NCBI RefSeq assembly: GCF_003666245.1
Contig: NZ_MJLZ01000037.1
Span: 1-44,326 of the forward strand
Direction: 5' to 3'
Source: Brenneria alni
Lineage (GTDB): Bacteria; Pseudomonadota; Gammaproteobacteria; Enterobacterales; Enterobacteriaceae
Length of the DNA stretch: 44,326 nucleotides
This document shows, one piece after another, positions 17,123-26,209 of this stretch. The notes under the pieces were generated by a model that worked only from the letters and a program-made list of their open reading frames with translations, searched no databases and was not told where the DNA came from. Each line of letters starts with the position of its first letter. Position 1 is the stretch's first letter. Made by a program: the position numbers and the translations under genes.

Positions 17123-20110
17123 TCAAATATTCCACTGTTCAGGTACTGAAACCGCATACTCGATGCCAATTTCCCTGAAGTGTGCCGCGGCAGACTTGAT
17201 TTTGGCATTTTCGGAGGGTCTCCTTTTTTGTTCATCCATGGTGCTCTTGGTTTCACGCACCATATAGATCCGATCCTCGCCGTCTTCGGATTTGATGATG
17301 GCCCAGTCGGGATTATAAGGGCCAACCGGCGTGTCGATCTGGAATCTTGGCGGTAGTTTCATAAACAGCCTGATATCCTCGCGGTGATCGAGAAACTCTG
17401 CGAACTTTCGCTCTGGGCTGTCCGGCCCGCCATCAAACACGACGTAATCAAAATCGGTTTTCTCGGGGTGTTCGACGCGGTACAGATGCTCTTTGAAGAA
17501 ATCCTTTTCGGCAAGGCCGTCGGCTTGCAACTCGCGGAGTTCATAGATGGAGCCGCCGATCTTTTCATACTGAACGCCTTCGACAATGACGCGCTGTAGT
17601 TCACCCTCTACGCAACGGAGTACCATCGCCATAAAATCGTTCGGATTGGAAATGAACTCGTCCAGCCGGCCGCTACCTGTGAGAATATCCACCAGCGTCT
17701 TACGCGTAAGAGACGTACCTTGCTGCAACTCACCGATAATGTCCGGCAAGTCATAGCTGCCTTTGAGGTCGACTGTTCGTGCACTCAGTTCTTGCCCTTG
17801 CGTGCCGCCACGCAGCACCCTGACACCCGCACGTGTGACATCAATACGTAACGGCTGGATTTTGGGTTCAGCCTTGATCGCTTTTATGCACGCCTCAATC
17901 AGCATAGGGTGTTTAACTGTCACTCGATAAGTGGTTTTCTGGCTGATAGCACGCCAAAGCATCTCAAAATCCGGCGAGGCATAGAGTTCTTTGTTGAATT
18001 TACGCTTGGCCCGCATGCTTACAGGTTTCACATATTTCTCAATACCCGCATTAAGGATGCACCGGATAATATCTGATTCGTAGGGCCTGAACTCAGCAGG
18101 CAAATGTAATGAGAATCCTGCTGCATCCGGCAGAAACATGGAAGTTGCCTTACCATCCTCAATGAACCCTGCGTTTTCCAGATGTTTGAATATGGCAGAA
18201 GATGTCTTGAACCCCAGCATGTCATCGGTCATCGCACCATGAGGATCCCTCTTCATCAACTTGGCAAATTCATTAGGTCGTACCTGTCCGATGGCTACGC
18301 CCGCCTCCCTGTATTCAGCTTGCAGGTTCTGAGCGAACGTCGCATAAGACTCATTAGCAACCACGGTGAGTTGTGCAACGCTGCGGTCGGTAACACGCTC
18401 ATAGCCTTTTACTGTTTTCGCCACTGGCAGGCGCAGACCACGTCCCAACGTTTGCCGACGTTCCGTTTCCGCGCCCATTTCACGCAGCGTACAAATCTGA
18501 AACACGTTAGGGTTGTCCCAGCCCTCGCGCAGTGCGGAATGGCTAAAGATGAAGCGTACGGGTTCTGCGTCGTCCAGCAGACGCTGCTTGTCTTGCATAA
18601 TGAGCTTGTAGGCGTCGTCATCTTTGGCCGTTGTGCCTGACGAATCCACAAAGGTCGTGCCACCACGCGTTTTCAGTTGGGAAAAATACGCTCGCCGTAA
18701 TTCGCAAGGATCCTGCGGCAGCAATGTTTGGTAGACGTCAGACTTGCTACGCTCTTCCCTGAACACCTCATCGAACCACTTGGTGAACTCGCCGTTTGCG
18801 TCTTCGTTGTTCACCCCATCGCCGAGAAAACTCGCCACCTTGTCTACGAAAAACAGACTCAATACTTTAATCCCCTTCGGGCGCAACATCGCTTCCTTGC
18901 GCAAATGCTCGCGCACGGTTTCCCGAATCATCTCCTTGTAAATCGCGCCCGTTGCGCCCCCCAGGGATTCACCTTCGCATAACAGGTTTCCATTCGGCGT
19001 CAGTTCAATACTGGCAGGCGTACCGAAAGCGGTAATGCTCAAAGCATTAATACGCCAACCTGTATAAGCAGGATTTCCCGTGACGTCTGACAACTCCTGG
19101 TGCGGCTTGACCTTTTTGCTACGACGTGCGATAGAGCCATCCGCCTTGCGGCAAGCCAGTTCAAGTTTCGCGGCTTTCGTGTCTTTCACTTCCAGCAACT
19201 TGACGTAAGGCGCAACATCCGCACCGTGCTGTGCGACTTCAGCCACAACGATCTGTTTCACCAGACCGAGATCGTGCGCATCAACCGGATCGAGCCGGTA
19301 GATCTGGTTTCGCCGCTGCTTATGCGTGGCCGAGTAGCGCAGCGTAAATACGGGATCGAGTTCACCCACCGCGGACTGGGATAGCAGTGATTCCATATTC
19401 TGTGGTTCATCCATGATAACCACGGGATGCGTGCCTTTCAGGTAATCCAGCGGACGCAAGCCATTGAGTTTGTCGCGCTGCTGGTGAATGATGCGCGTAT
19501 TCTTGTTACCGCGTATCGCATCGATCGTCATCACCAGTATTTGCACGTTGGTCGCAGTCGCAAAGGCCTGAACTTCCTCGGCTTTGTCGCCGCTGTAGAC
19601 ATTCGCATCGAAAGGCTGCGCCGGATAGAGGCTGCGGAAGTGCTCGCGCATCAGACGAATACTGGTGTTCACCCCTTCACGGATGGCGACGCTGGGAACC
19701 AGGACGATAAACTTGGTGAAGCCATATTTCTTTGCCAGTTCGAAAACAGTACGCAGATAAACGTAAGTTTTACCCGTACCGGTCTCCATTTCGATGTCGA
19801 AATCCAGTTTGTCATCAACCAGTTTTTCGCTTACCTCCAGCCCGTTGCGATCCTGTACTGTTTGTAAGTTAGCAAGGATAGTGCCTTCATCCAGTACCAG
19901 ATTATTGCCGATAGCACCAATCTCCTGTTCAATGCCTAAATCCAGCTCACCTTCCCGACTGGCAACGCTGCCACGCAAGGCAATCGCGATCTTGTCGGCA
20001 TCCTTTGGTTGGCCATCGAACAAATCCACCACGGCGTTGATGGCATCAATTTGATATTGCTGATGCGAATCAAATTGAAAGCCCGTATTTTGAGAATGAC
20101 TGTTCATCAC
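17123..20110 (-). CDS. res: Type III restriction subunit Res, system 2
   Basis: The 995-residue protein matches classical type III Res subunits (EcoPI/EcoP15I-like layout). It has Walker A METGTGKTYVYLRT (GTGKT at 111-115), the DEPQ box in VIMDEPQNM (234-237), the helicase motif around TLGRGLRLP, and a C-terminal nuclease with YNPDW (D935) and RETKST (E953, K955). It is the ATPase and endonuclease that acts with Mod. Its ATG overlaps the mod stop codon (ATGA), so Mod is made first. GC content is higher than in the centre of the neighbouring mod gene. No break is seen. Confidence 0.93.
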   Translation of the reverse strand: MMNSHSQNTGFQFDSHQQYQIDAINAVVDLFDGQPKDADKIAIALRGSVASREGELDLGIEQEIGAIGNNLVLDEGTILANLQTVQDRNGLEVSEKLVDDKLDFDIEMETGTGKTYVYLRTVFELAKKYGFTKFIVLVPSVAIREGVNTSIRLMREHFRSLYPAQPFDANVYSGDKAEEVQAFATATNVQILVMTIDAIRGNKNTRIIHQQRDKLNGLRPLDYLKGTHPVVIMDEPQNMESLLSQSAVGELDPVFTLRYSATHKQRRNQIYRLDPVDAHDLGLVKQIVVAEVAQHGADVAPYVKLLEVKDTKAAKLELACRKADGSIARRSKKVKPHQELSDVTGNPAYTGWRINALSITAFGTPASIELTPNGNLLCEGESLGGATGAIYKEMIRETVREHLRKEAMLRPKGIKVLSLFFVDKVASFLGDGVNNEDANGEFTKWFDEVFREERSKSDVYQTLLPQDPCELRRAYFSQLKTRGGTTFVDSSGTTAKDDDAYKLIMQDKQRLLDDAEPVRFIFSHSALREGWDNPNVFQICTLREMGAETERRQTLGRGLRLPVAKTVKGYERVTDRSVAQLTVVANESYATFAQNLQAEYREAGVAIGQVRPNEFAKLMKRDPHGAMTDDMLGFKTSSAIFKHLENAGFIEDGKATSMFLPDAAGFSLHLPAEFRPYESDIIRCILNAGIEKYVKPVSMRAKRKFNKELYASPDFEMLWRAISQKTTYRVTVKHPMLIEACIKAIKAEPKIQPLRIDVTRAGVRVLRGGTQGQELSARTVDLKGSYDLPDIIGELQQGTSLTRKTLVDILTGSGRLDEFISNPNDFMAMVLRCVEGELQRVIVEGVQYEKIGGSIYELRELQADGLAEKDFFKEHLYRVEHPEKTDFDYVVFDGGPDSPERKFAEFLDHREDIRLFMKLPPRFQIDTPVGPYNPDWAIIKSEDGEDRIYMVRETKSTMDEQKRRPSENAKIKSAAAHFREIGIEYAVSVPEQWNI

Positions 20111-22260
20111 GCCGTCCTCAGCTCAATACCTTTGCTCCTGGCATATTGAGCAATATTAGTTTTCAGTTCGTCGTCGCCGTGGAAGGCATCTTCCAGAATG
20201 ATCAGGCGCGTAGGTTCGGTTTTCACCAGTTCCCGCAATTGTTCCAGTGTGGGTTTGGTTCGCTCGTTTAAGTACGCCAGCAGACGCGGCTTGTTGGCAT
20301 CGCCAGCAATGGCATGGATGTCTAGCCCGGCGATAGTCCGTGTACTGAGGTGTTCGCTCAACGAATAGCCTAGCTTCAGCAGCAGCTCAGTAAGCAGATC
20401 GTCTGGACTGGCCTCATCAGTGCTGCTATCGCGCAGGTCGAGCAAATGTTGAGTTAGCTTGTCAGGTTCGATATCACTGGTGACGCGCCATTTGGTGAAA
20501 TGGGTGTCCGCCAGTTTGTAGGCGCGAAAGCCGGTGTCCACCTGGCTTTCTGCAAAATCGGATTTTATTTTCTCGCCCGCGAGTTCGATGCGCTTACGGG
20601 AGATGTCGGCGATAGTGGCAAAGTCTGCCTTGCGCGCTTCTGAAGCTTCAGGAGTAGGTTCGGGCAGTTGCACCATGATGAAACGACGTTTGCCGTTGTC
20701 TTCAGCATTAAGCTGCATTACGGCATGGGCGGTGGTAGCACTACCGGCGAAGAAGTCTAGGATGATACAATTGGGATCATAGCGGGTTGCAGCAAGGAAT
20801 AGTTTTGCCAATAGCTTTGTTGGCTTCGGAAAGCTCATTACATTTTGAAGCCCAAAGATAGCATGCAGCTCATCGAAGGCGTCTTCATTCGTCCCCCAAC
20901 CATCAGAAAATAAATCGTCCGAAATTAAAAAATTTGCTCCAGAGGAAGAATTCCCTCTCATAGGAAGTAGATCTTTCAGTTTTTTCTCTCTAGGTTCACT
21001 GACAATACGCCGAAAATAAAGGTCTTGCGTAACATACAAGCTTTTTTCTTCAGCATAGCTATCCAAGAGTTTTTGGGAATAAATCCAATTACTATCAACT
21101 TTGACATCTTCAGCCAAAAAACCGTCTCTGATAACAAGATCTGATAGTAAAATCATCTCCATATTTCCAGAGCTAATCCGGCTTCCCTTTGGAACAACAT
21201 GATTTTTTGATTTAAATCTACTCGGTATCCCTTTTTTGATGAGGCGTACACCACGAGAATTCGTGGTCTTAATTACAGGGTATGTTTCTACATTTCGTGC
21301 AATTTCACCAATAAGTCCATTGAAATTAGAAATGCTTCTAGAATAAACAAAAACATACTCTTTTATATTTGTTGAACTTTCAGACAAAAAGGCTCCTTTC
21401 TTTTTCTTTTCCCATACAAGTTGGGCAATGAAATTTCTTTCGCCGAAGACTTCATTACATAGTTTCTTCAGGTTGTCCTGTTCATGGTCATCAATCGAAA
21501 TAAAAATCACGCCATCATCAGTAAGCAGGTTGCGGGCTAATTTCAGGCGCGGATACATCATATTTAACCAGTTGGAGTGATAACGCCCTTCGGTCTCGCT
21601 GTTGGTAGAGACTTTCTTACCTTCCTCATTCACCTGCCGCGTCCACTCCAGATAACTGTCCAGCCCCTCCTTGTAGTTATCGGGATAAACAAAATCGTTG
21701 CCGGTGTTGTAAGGCGGGTCGATATAAATCAGCTTGACCTTGTTGTGATAGTGCCGTTGCAGGATCTTCAGTACTTCAAGGTTGTCTCCCTCGATAAACG
21801 CGTTCTGCGTCGTGTCCCAGTCTTTTGAGTTGACCAAGTCTGGTTTCAGTGTTGCAGTAGTCGGTGCTTGTGCGGCACGCAGCGCGCGCTTTTTGCCTGG
21901 CCAGAACAGACCAAAGCGCTCGTTACTGTCAGCCACATCATCGGCTAGCAGCTCGCGGAGTTTTTCAATATCCAGCTTGCCATCAGCAACAGCTTCAGGA
22001 ACCAATTCGGCAAGCTGGCCAGCCAGTTCGGTGCGGAAATTCGGGGTAGTGCTCGGGACCTCAAAAAGGTCGTTGCTGATATCGGAAAGTGGTGAACAAA
22101 ACTCATCCTGTTTGTGCTCGGCCAGAGCATCAATACTGTAACTCGGTTTAGCATTTTTTTTCTGCTCAGAGCTATGCTCAGTAATACGTTCATTTGCCAT
22201 ACTGATAATACGGTTTTTGTTCAGCGGATAGTCAAGGCTTATCGGCTCTTGCTCACTCAT
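20107..22260 (-). CDS. mod: Type III DNA adenine methyltransferase Mod, system 2
   Basis: This 717-residue beta-class adenine methyltransferase has DPPYNTGN at residues 181-188 and FAGSATT near residue 503, with an N-terminal extension of about 150 residues, as in larger type III Mod proteins. The central AT-rich part (roughly nucleotides 20850-21450, residues about 270-470) differs in base composition from both flanks. This fits an exchangeable target recognition domain. No simple-sequence repeat that would cause phase variation is visible at its start. Mod and Res (17123-20110) form one operon whose promoter should be in the 173 bases before 22434, divergent from rspR. Confidence 0.93.
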   Translation of the reverse strand: MSEQEPISLDYPLNKNRIISMANERITEHSSEQKKNAKPSYSIDALAEHKQDEFCSPLSDISNDLFEVPSTTPNFRTELAGQLAELVPEAVADGKLDIEKLRELLADDVADSNERFGLFWPGKKRALRAAQAPTTATLKPDLVNSKDWDTTQNAFIEGDNLEVLKILQRHYHNKVKLIYIDPPYNTGNDFVYPDNYKEGLDSYLEWTRQVNEEGKKVSTNSETEGRYHSNWLNMMYPRLKLARNLLTDDGVIFISIDDHEQDNLKKLCNEVFGERNFIAQLVWEKKKKGAFLSESSTNIKEYVFVYSRSISNFNGLIGEIARNVETYPVIKTTNSRGVRLIKKGIPSRFKSKNHVVPKGSRISSGNMEMILLSDLVIRDGFLAEDVKVDSNWIYSQKLLDSYAEEKSLYVTQDLYFRRIVSEPREKKLKDLLPMRGNSSSGANFLISDDLFSDGWGTNEDAFDELHAIFGLQNVMSFPKPTKLLAKLFLAATRYDPNCIILDFFAGSATTAHAVMQLNAEDNGKRRFIMVQLPEPTPEASEARKADFATIADISRKRIELAGEKIKSDFAESQVDTGFRAYKLADTHFTKWRVTSDIEPDKLTQHLLDLRDSSTDEASPDDLLTELLLKLGYSLSEHLSTRTIAGLDIHAIAGDANKPRLLAYLNERTKPTLEQLRELVKTEPTRLIILEDAFHGDDELKTNIAQYARSKGIELRTA

Positions 22261-22433
22261 GGCGCTAAAAAATCCGTCAGTCTGGTTTTACAGCAGATAA
22301 ATAAACGCTGAGTTAATAATTGGCTCATGGGATGGGATGTTCGACATCGCATCCCGCCGCCTTCCTGCAACTCGAAATCCATTGGGTATAGATGTATCAT
22401 GATCCGTAAATATCTTGAGTAAAAAGCGGCTGT

Positions 22434-23120
22434 ATGGACACTCCTTTTCAGATCAACAACAATGAACCGGTAAACCAGCAAATTTATCGTGAGCTGCGCA
22501 AAGACATTGTGGAATGCAATATTCCTCCGGGTAAGCTGCTGTCCGAAAAAGAAATATCAATGCGCTTCGACGTCTCCCGTCAGCCAGTCAGAGAGGCGTT
22601 TATCAAGTTGGCTGAGGCCGGGCTGGTACAGATACTGCCGCAGCGCGGCACTTTCGTGATGAAAATTTCTGAACAGCGGGTGGCGGATGCCCGTTTCATC
22701 CGTCAAGCGCTGGAGTGCGCCATTGTCCGCCGTGCGGCGGCGTCGGTCACCGATGAACAACTGTTGATGCTGGAACATAATTTACGCCGTCAGGAACTGG
22801 CTGCGCAGAATGAGCAGATACGTGAATTTCTCAGTCTTGATGATGATTTCCACCAGCGTTTGACGCAGATTGCGAATTGCCTGCTGGCGTGGGAAACCAT
22901 TGAGTCGATTAAAGCGACAATGGACAGGGTGCGCTTTCTCAGTTTAAGTCAGGTTTCCCCGCCAACGAGCCTGATTCAGCAACATTATCTTATTTTCAAT
23001 GGGCTGAAAGCCCACGATGCCGATGCAGCGGAAAAAGCGATGCGTTTGCACTTACAGGAAATGATTTACTCGATTACGCCCATTGCCGAGCAAAACAGAG
23101 ATTGGTTTGAGCATTCGTGA
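22434..23120 (+). CDS. rspR: GntR/FCD-family regulator RspR (YdfH)
   Basis: The protein has a GntR winged helix (PVNQQIYRELRKDIVECNIPPG through SRQPVREAFIKLAEAGL and PQRGTFV, about residues 12-75) and an FCD ligand-binding domain (about 85-220). The histidines and aspartates LDDDFHQRL and the HLQEM helix place metal and ligand. It closely resembles E. coli RspR, the repressor of rspAB. Its likely targets lie 15 kb away in this window (rspA at 37711). In E. coli rspR neighbours ydfI; here a 9-kb block separates them. It starts 173 bases from the divergent mod gene, just at the edge of the defence island. Confidence 0.9.
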   Translation: MDTPFQINNNEPVNQQIYRELRKDIVECNIPPGKLLSEKEISMRFDVSRQPVREAFIKLAEAGLVQILPQRGTFVMKISEQRVADARFIRQALECAIVRRAAASVTDEQLLMLEHNLRRQELAAQNEQIREFLSLDDDFHQRLTQIANCLLAWETIESIKATMDRVRFLSLSQVSPPTSLIQQHYLIFNGLKAHDADAAEKAMRLHLQEMIYSITPIAEQNRDWFEHS

Positions 23121-23226
23121 ACGGCGGCGCTTTTAGCGTCTGAATGAGAAAGGCACCGGCCATAAAGATTGAAGTAGGCCGGGCTTTCAGTCGCATGGGG
23201 CGGAAATTCCCGATATTGAAACCTGA

Positions 23227-24588
23227 TTACTGTATTGGCTGCGGCAGCTTAATCAGCCATAACTCGTTTTCGGATTCAGGCTTCGGTAACGGCGTGATTT
23301 CCAGCGTGGTGTCGACCGCTTTGCCGTCTCGTGATAGCTTGCCATCGGCCATCACCTGATAGTCATCTGGCTTGTCCTTTTCTTTCACGGGGGATCGCAA
23401 CACCGATTGCAGACCGAAATCATTATCGTTAATGACCGCCAGCGTTTGCTTATCCACCATTGTCAATCCTTCGACTTTCTCCTGCCGCCAGCCCAGTTGA
23501 CGCAAATCCACCAACGTCTGTTTGTGTGCCAGACGTATGCCGCGTGCTTCCAATTCAGCACTATCGTTAAATTCCGGCGATTTTCCGTCGCTATCAAAAG
23601 GTGTCAGATCGGTAGCCTGACTAAAATCCACCAGATAGATACGGTTTTGCATTTGCTTATTTTTGTCATTCCCTTGCTCAATAAGCAGAATGCGTTGATT
23701 GTCTAACGCGACTATGTCACCGATTTTAGCGTCTTTGGCTTTCTTGTAGCTGTCGGTATCAATGGGATAGCCCACCATACGGCTGGTTCCCGTCTCCGGG
23801 TTGAATATCACCAAACGGGTAAATTGCGCTTTGTTCTTGCTTTTACCGTCAATATCCAGCGTGCTTTGTACCGCCATGACGAGAGAACCGTCCGGCAGAC
23901 GGGTCAGCCCTTCAAAACCCCGGTTAGGCTGACGCCATTTGATGATATTGGGCAGGCCTGTTGCTACAGAGTGTTCAGTTCCAACGGGCGTCGGCCCAAA
24001 CTTTTGCAGTATTTTCCCGTTTGCATCAATGTGAACCAGGAAAGGGCCATATTCATCGCAGAGCCAGAAACCGCCTTTGCCATCCGGTGTAATCCCTTCG
24101 GGATCCAGGCCACGGGTATTGGTGTCAAGAGGAAATAATGCATCATTAAGCGCCACTTCATTGGTTGTGCCAATCAAATCACCCGGCAGCGGCAGGCCGT
24201 CAATTGGCCCCTGCTCGTCATGTAAAGGACGTGGATTGGCTGCCTGAGCGCTCTTGCCGTTCACCCGGATAGTCATAACCAACGGGGTATAATCCGGGCT
24301 GGCAAAGATTTTTGCTTCTTTATCTCCCGCTTGCGGGGCATCGGCGTTGGGCCCACGATCGGTCAGCGTGGTGAACATGAGATCGTCCCCCTGTTTTCCG
24401 ATGAAATGAAGGCCGGAACCAATTCCTACCGGTAAACCATTGGGGAAGTTATTGGCGAATTTTCCCTGATAAGCGACGTGTTCCCCCGCAGGAAAGGTGA
24501 CGACATAACGAGTGACGTTTTCATCGGACGCCAGGGCGCTCAGGGGCAGGAGTCCCACCATTAACAGTGATAATATATTGTTTTTCAT
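23227..24588 (-). CDS. Exported esterase-like protein of the phytase-like family
   Basis: The chosen start at 24588 gives a clear signal peptide, MKNNILSLLMVGLLPLSALA, with cleavage before SDENV; the longer frame from 24627 would bury it. The mature part of about 433 residues has the beta-propeller repeats of the esterase-like activity of phytase family, for example TLTDRGPNADAP, DPEGITPDGKGGFWLCDEYGP and RGFEGLTRLPDGSLVMAVQ. Members are periplasmic or surface enzymes with uncertain substrates, sometimes acting on phosphate esters. It is convergent with rspR and lies downstream of mdtG on the same strand, 161 bases away, with its own probable promoter. Confidence 0.8.
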   Translation of the reverse strand: MKNNILSLLMVGLLPLSALASDENVTRYVVTFPAGEHVAYQGKFANNFPNGLPVGIGSGLHFIGKQGDDLMFTTLTDRGPNADAPQAGDKEAKIFASPDYTPLVMTIRVNGKSAQAANPRPLHDEQGPIDGLPLPGDLIGTTNEVALNDALFPLDTNTRGLDPEGITPDGKGGFWLCDEYGPFLVHIDANGKILQKFGPTPVGTEHSVATGLPNIIKWRQPNRGFEGLTRLPDGSLVMAVQSTLDIDGKSKNKAQFTRLVIFNPETGTSRMVGYPIDTDSYKKAKDAKIGDIVALDNQRILLIEQGNDKNKQMQNRIYLVDFSQATDLTPFDSDGKSPEFNDSAELEARGIRLAHKQTLVDLRQLGWRQEKVEGLTMVDKQTLAVINDNDFGLQSVLRSPVKEKDKPDDYQVMADGKLSRDGKAVDTTLEITPLPKPESENELWLIKLPQPIQ

Positions 24589-24698
24589 CGTATAACTCTT
24601 ATGAGTGGTGAGTGTCGGAAAGTCCATCGGAGCATAAACAACGGACGTGGCAGTTGTGTGACAACGGCGACGCTATTCCGCCTGAACCCGGTGCCAGC

Positions 24699-24731
24699 CC
24701 AATATTCGGAAATTCAGTGAAACAATATTGG
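24699..24731. promoter_or_regulatory. Perfect 8-bp inverted repeat between mdtG and the phytase-like gene
   Basis: CCAATATT (24699-24706) and AATATTGG (24724-24731) are separated by 17 bases. There is no T tract, so a terminator is unlikely. The half-site spacing suits a dimeric repressor for the phytase-like gene, or the repeat may be a weak hairpin after mdtG. Confidence 0.3.
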
Positions 24732-24749
24732 TTGTGACGGCGTGAGGTA

Positions 24750-25946
24750 TTAACCGGTTTTTTTCGGCATCAGGCGGAAGCTGACGGCGATTTGTATTGT
24801 GTTACATAACACCAGCAACGCGGTGATCAGAAAGACCCAGCGGAAACCCATCATGGCGGAAACGCCGGAGCCAATCAGCGGGCCGATAACGTTGCCTATG
24901 TACATAAACGACTGGTTATAACCAAAGATGCGGCCCGTTACCTGCTGGCTGCTGTATTTCACCAGCAGCGCTTGCACTGCGGGCATGAGCGCGCCGTCGG
25001 CAAAGCCCAGCATAAACCTCAGTATGCCGAGCTGGGTTGGTGTTCGAATGACCGACATTGCGCAGAAAAGCAGGACGCTGAACGCCAATGCAACAATCAG
25101 TATACGGTGAGCGCCGATCCGATCGCCTAAACGACCAAGACGGGGGGCGGCCAGCAGGGCGGATACGCCCGGCACGGCGGCAATCACGCCGCTGATAAAG
25201 GCAATATTATCGTGGTCGGGAGCAATGTCGCGGATGAATAGCGTCAGGATCGGGCTGATGGAACCATTCGCCATCTGAATAATCATGGTGGTGATAAACA
25301 GACCCACAATCAGCATCGGGTAGGGCAGGGAAGCAAACACCGCTTTGCCACTCAATCGATTCGCTTTGCTGACTTTAATCACGCTTTCTTTAATGGCAAA
25401 AAGCGTAATCAAAAAGCAGATGAACAGCATTCCGCCGGTGATGAAAAAGACGATGCGCAGGCCGATATAATCGGCCATGAAGCCGCCAAACAAAGGGCCG
25501 ATAATTATCCCGGCGATCTGCCCGGTAGACAAGGTTCCCAACGCCCAGCCGCTCTTTTCCCTCGGCACCTGCGAGGCAATCAACGCCATGGCATTGGGGA
25601 TGTAACCTGATGTCAGCCCCATCATGGCGCGTAAAATGAACAGTTGCCATACGTTGGCGGCAAACCCTTGCAGCGACATGACGATGGCCATACCCAGCGC
25701 GGCGCGCAGCAGCATGAGCTTGCGTCCTTTACGGTCGGCCAGACTTCCCCATAAAGGTGCGACAATCGCAGAAACCAGAAATGATGAACTGAAAATCAGA
25801 CCAGACCAGAGGCTCAATGACTCGTGTGAGCGCACGCCAAGCTGCTCAATGTACAAAGGCAGAAAGGGCAATATCTGGCTCATGGCCAGGCCGGTGAAAA
25901 AACACCCCAGCCATGCAGCGAATAAATTGAGTTTCCAGGTTTCCAT
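24750..25946 (-). CDS. mdtG: MFS drug efflux transporter MdtG
   Basis: The 398-residue protein is a 12-helix major facilitator antiporter. Its beginning ([20 protein letters not shown], then [11 protein letters not shown]) and the loop [20 protein letters not shown] closely match E. coli MdtG, which confers resistance to fosfomycin and deoxycholate when abundant. Motif A is the DRKGRK loop between helices 2 and 3; the motif C-like [15 protein letters not shown] in helix 5 is typical of drug:H+ antiporters. It stands alone on the minus strand upstream of the phytase-like gene. Regulation is not evident; in E. coli mdtG belongs to the MarA/SoxS regulon. Confidence 0.88.
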   Translation of the reverse strand: METWKLNLFAAWLGCFFTGLAMSQILPFLPLYIEQLGVRSHESLSLWSGLIFSSSFLVSAIVAPLWGSLADRKGRKLMLLRAALGMAIVMSLQGFAANVWQLFILRAMMGLTSGYIPNAMALIASQVPREKSGWALGTLSTGQIAGIIIGPLFGGFMADYIGLRIVFFITGGMLFICFLITLFAIKESVIKVSKANRLSGKAVFASLPYPMLIVGLFITTMIIQMANGSISPILTLFIRDIAPDHDNIAFISGVIAAVPGVSALLAAPRLGRLGDRIGAHRILIVALAFSVLLFCAMSVIRTPTQLGILRFMLGFADGALMPAVQALLVKYSSQQVTGRIFGYNQSFMYIGNVIGPLIGSGVSAMMGFRWVFLITALLVLCNTIQIAVSFRLMPKKTG

Positions 25947-26142
25947 GGTGTGCGGGACGAGCCTTAGTCAGCCGGTGGGCAATGGTGAAACTCAAGTGTC
26001 AGAACATTAAATATCCGGATATCAATAAATGACGTATGGTGACAGGAATTTCATCCTTTGTTGCGAGCATAACATAGTGTGCTAAGTTGTTGTTCGACAG
26101 TCTGGTAACTATTCATTATTTGTCGGACAAGATCATTTTATG

Positions 26143-26170
26143 GGAACCCGGCCTACGGATAACCTACTCA
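26143..26170 (+). promoter_or_regulatory. hrp box: HrpL-type ECF sigma promoter
   Basis: GGAACC (26143-26148), 15 bases, then CTACTCA (26164-26170). The consensus for HrpL-dependent promoters of type III secretion genes is GGAACC, 15-16 bases, CCACNNA, so there is one mismatch. The site ends 40 bases before the ATG of an effector-like gene on the same strand, which is the expected position. Confidence 0.65.
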
Positions 26171-26209
26171 TATAGAAATTTTTCTGCAGATGAGTATCAA
26201 ACCCAAACG

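Noticed and set aside
20107-22260. Phase-variable repeat tract in the second mod gene (phasevarion)
   Set aside because: No tetranucleotide, pentanucleotide or long homopolymer tract was found at the gene start or within it.
26087-26209. N-terminal extension of the effector candidate by 41 codons
   Set aside because: It would include the hrp box and the expected transcript start, so it cannot be translated from that promoter.
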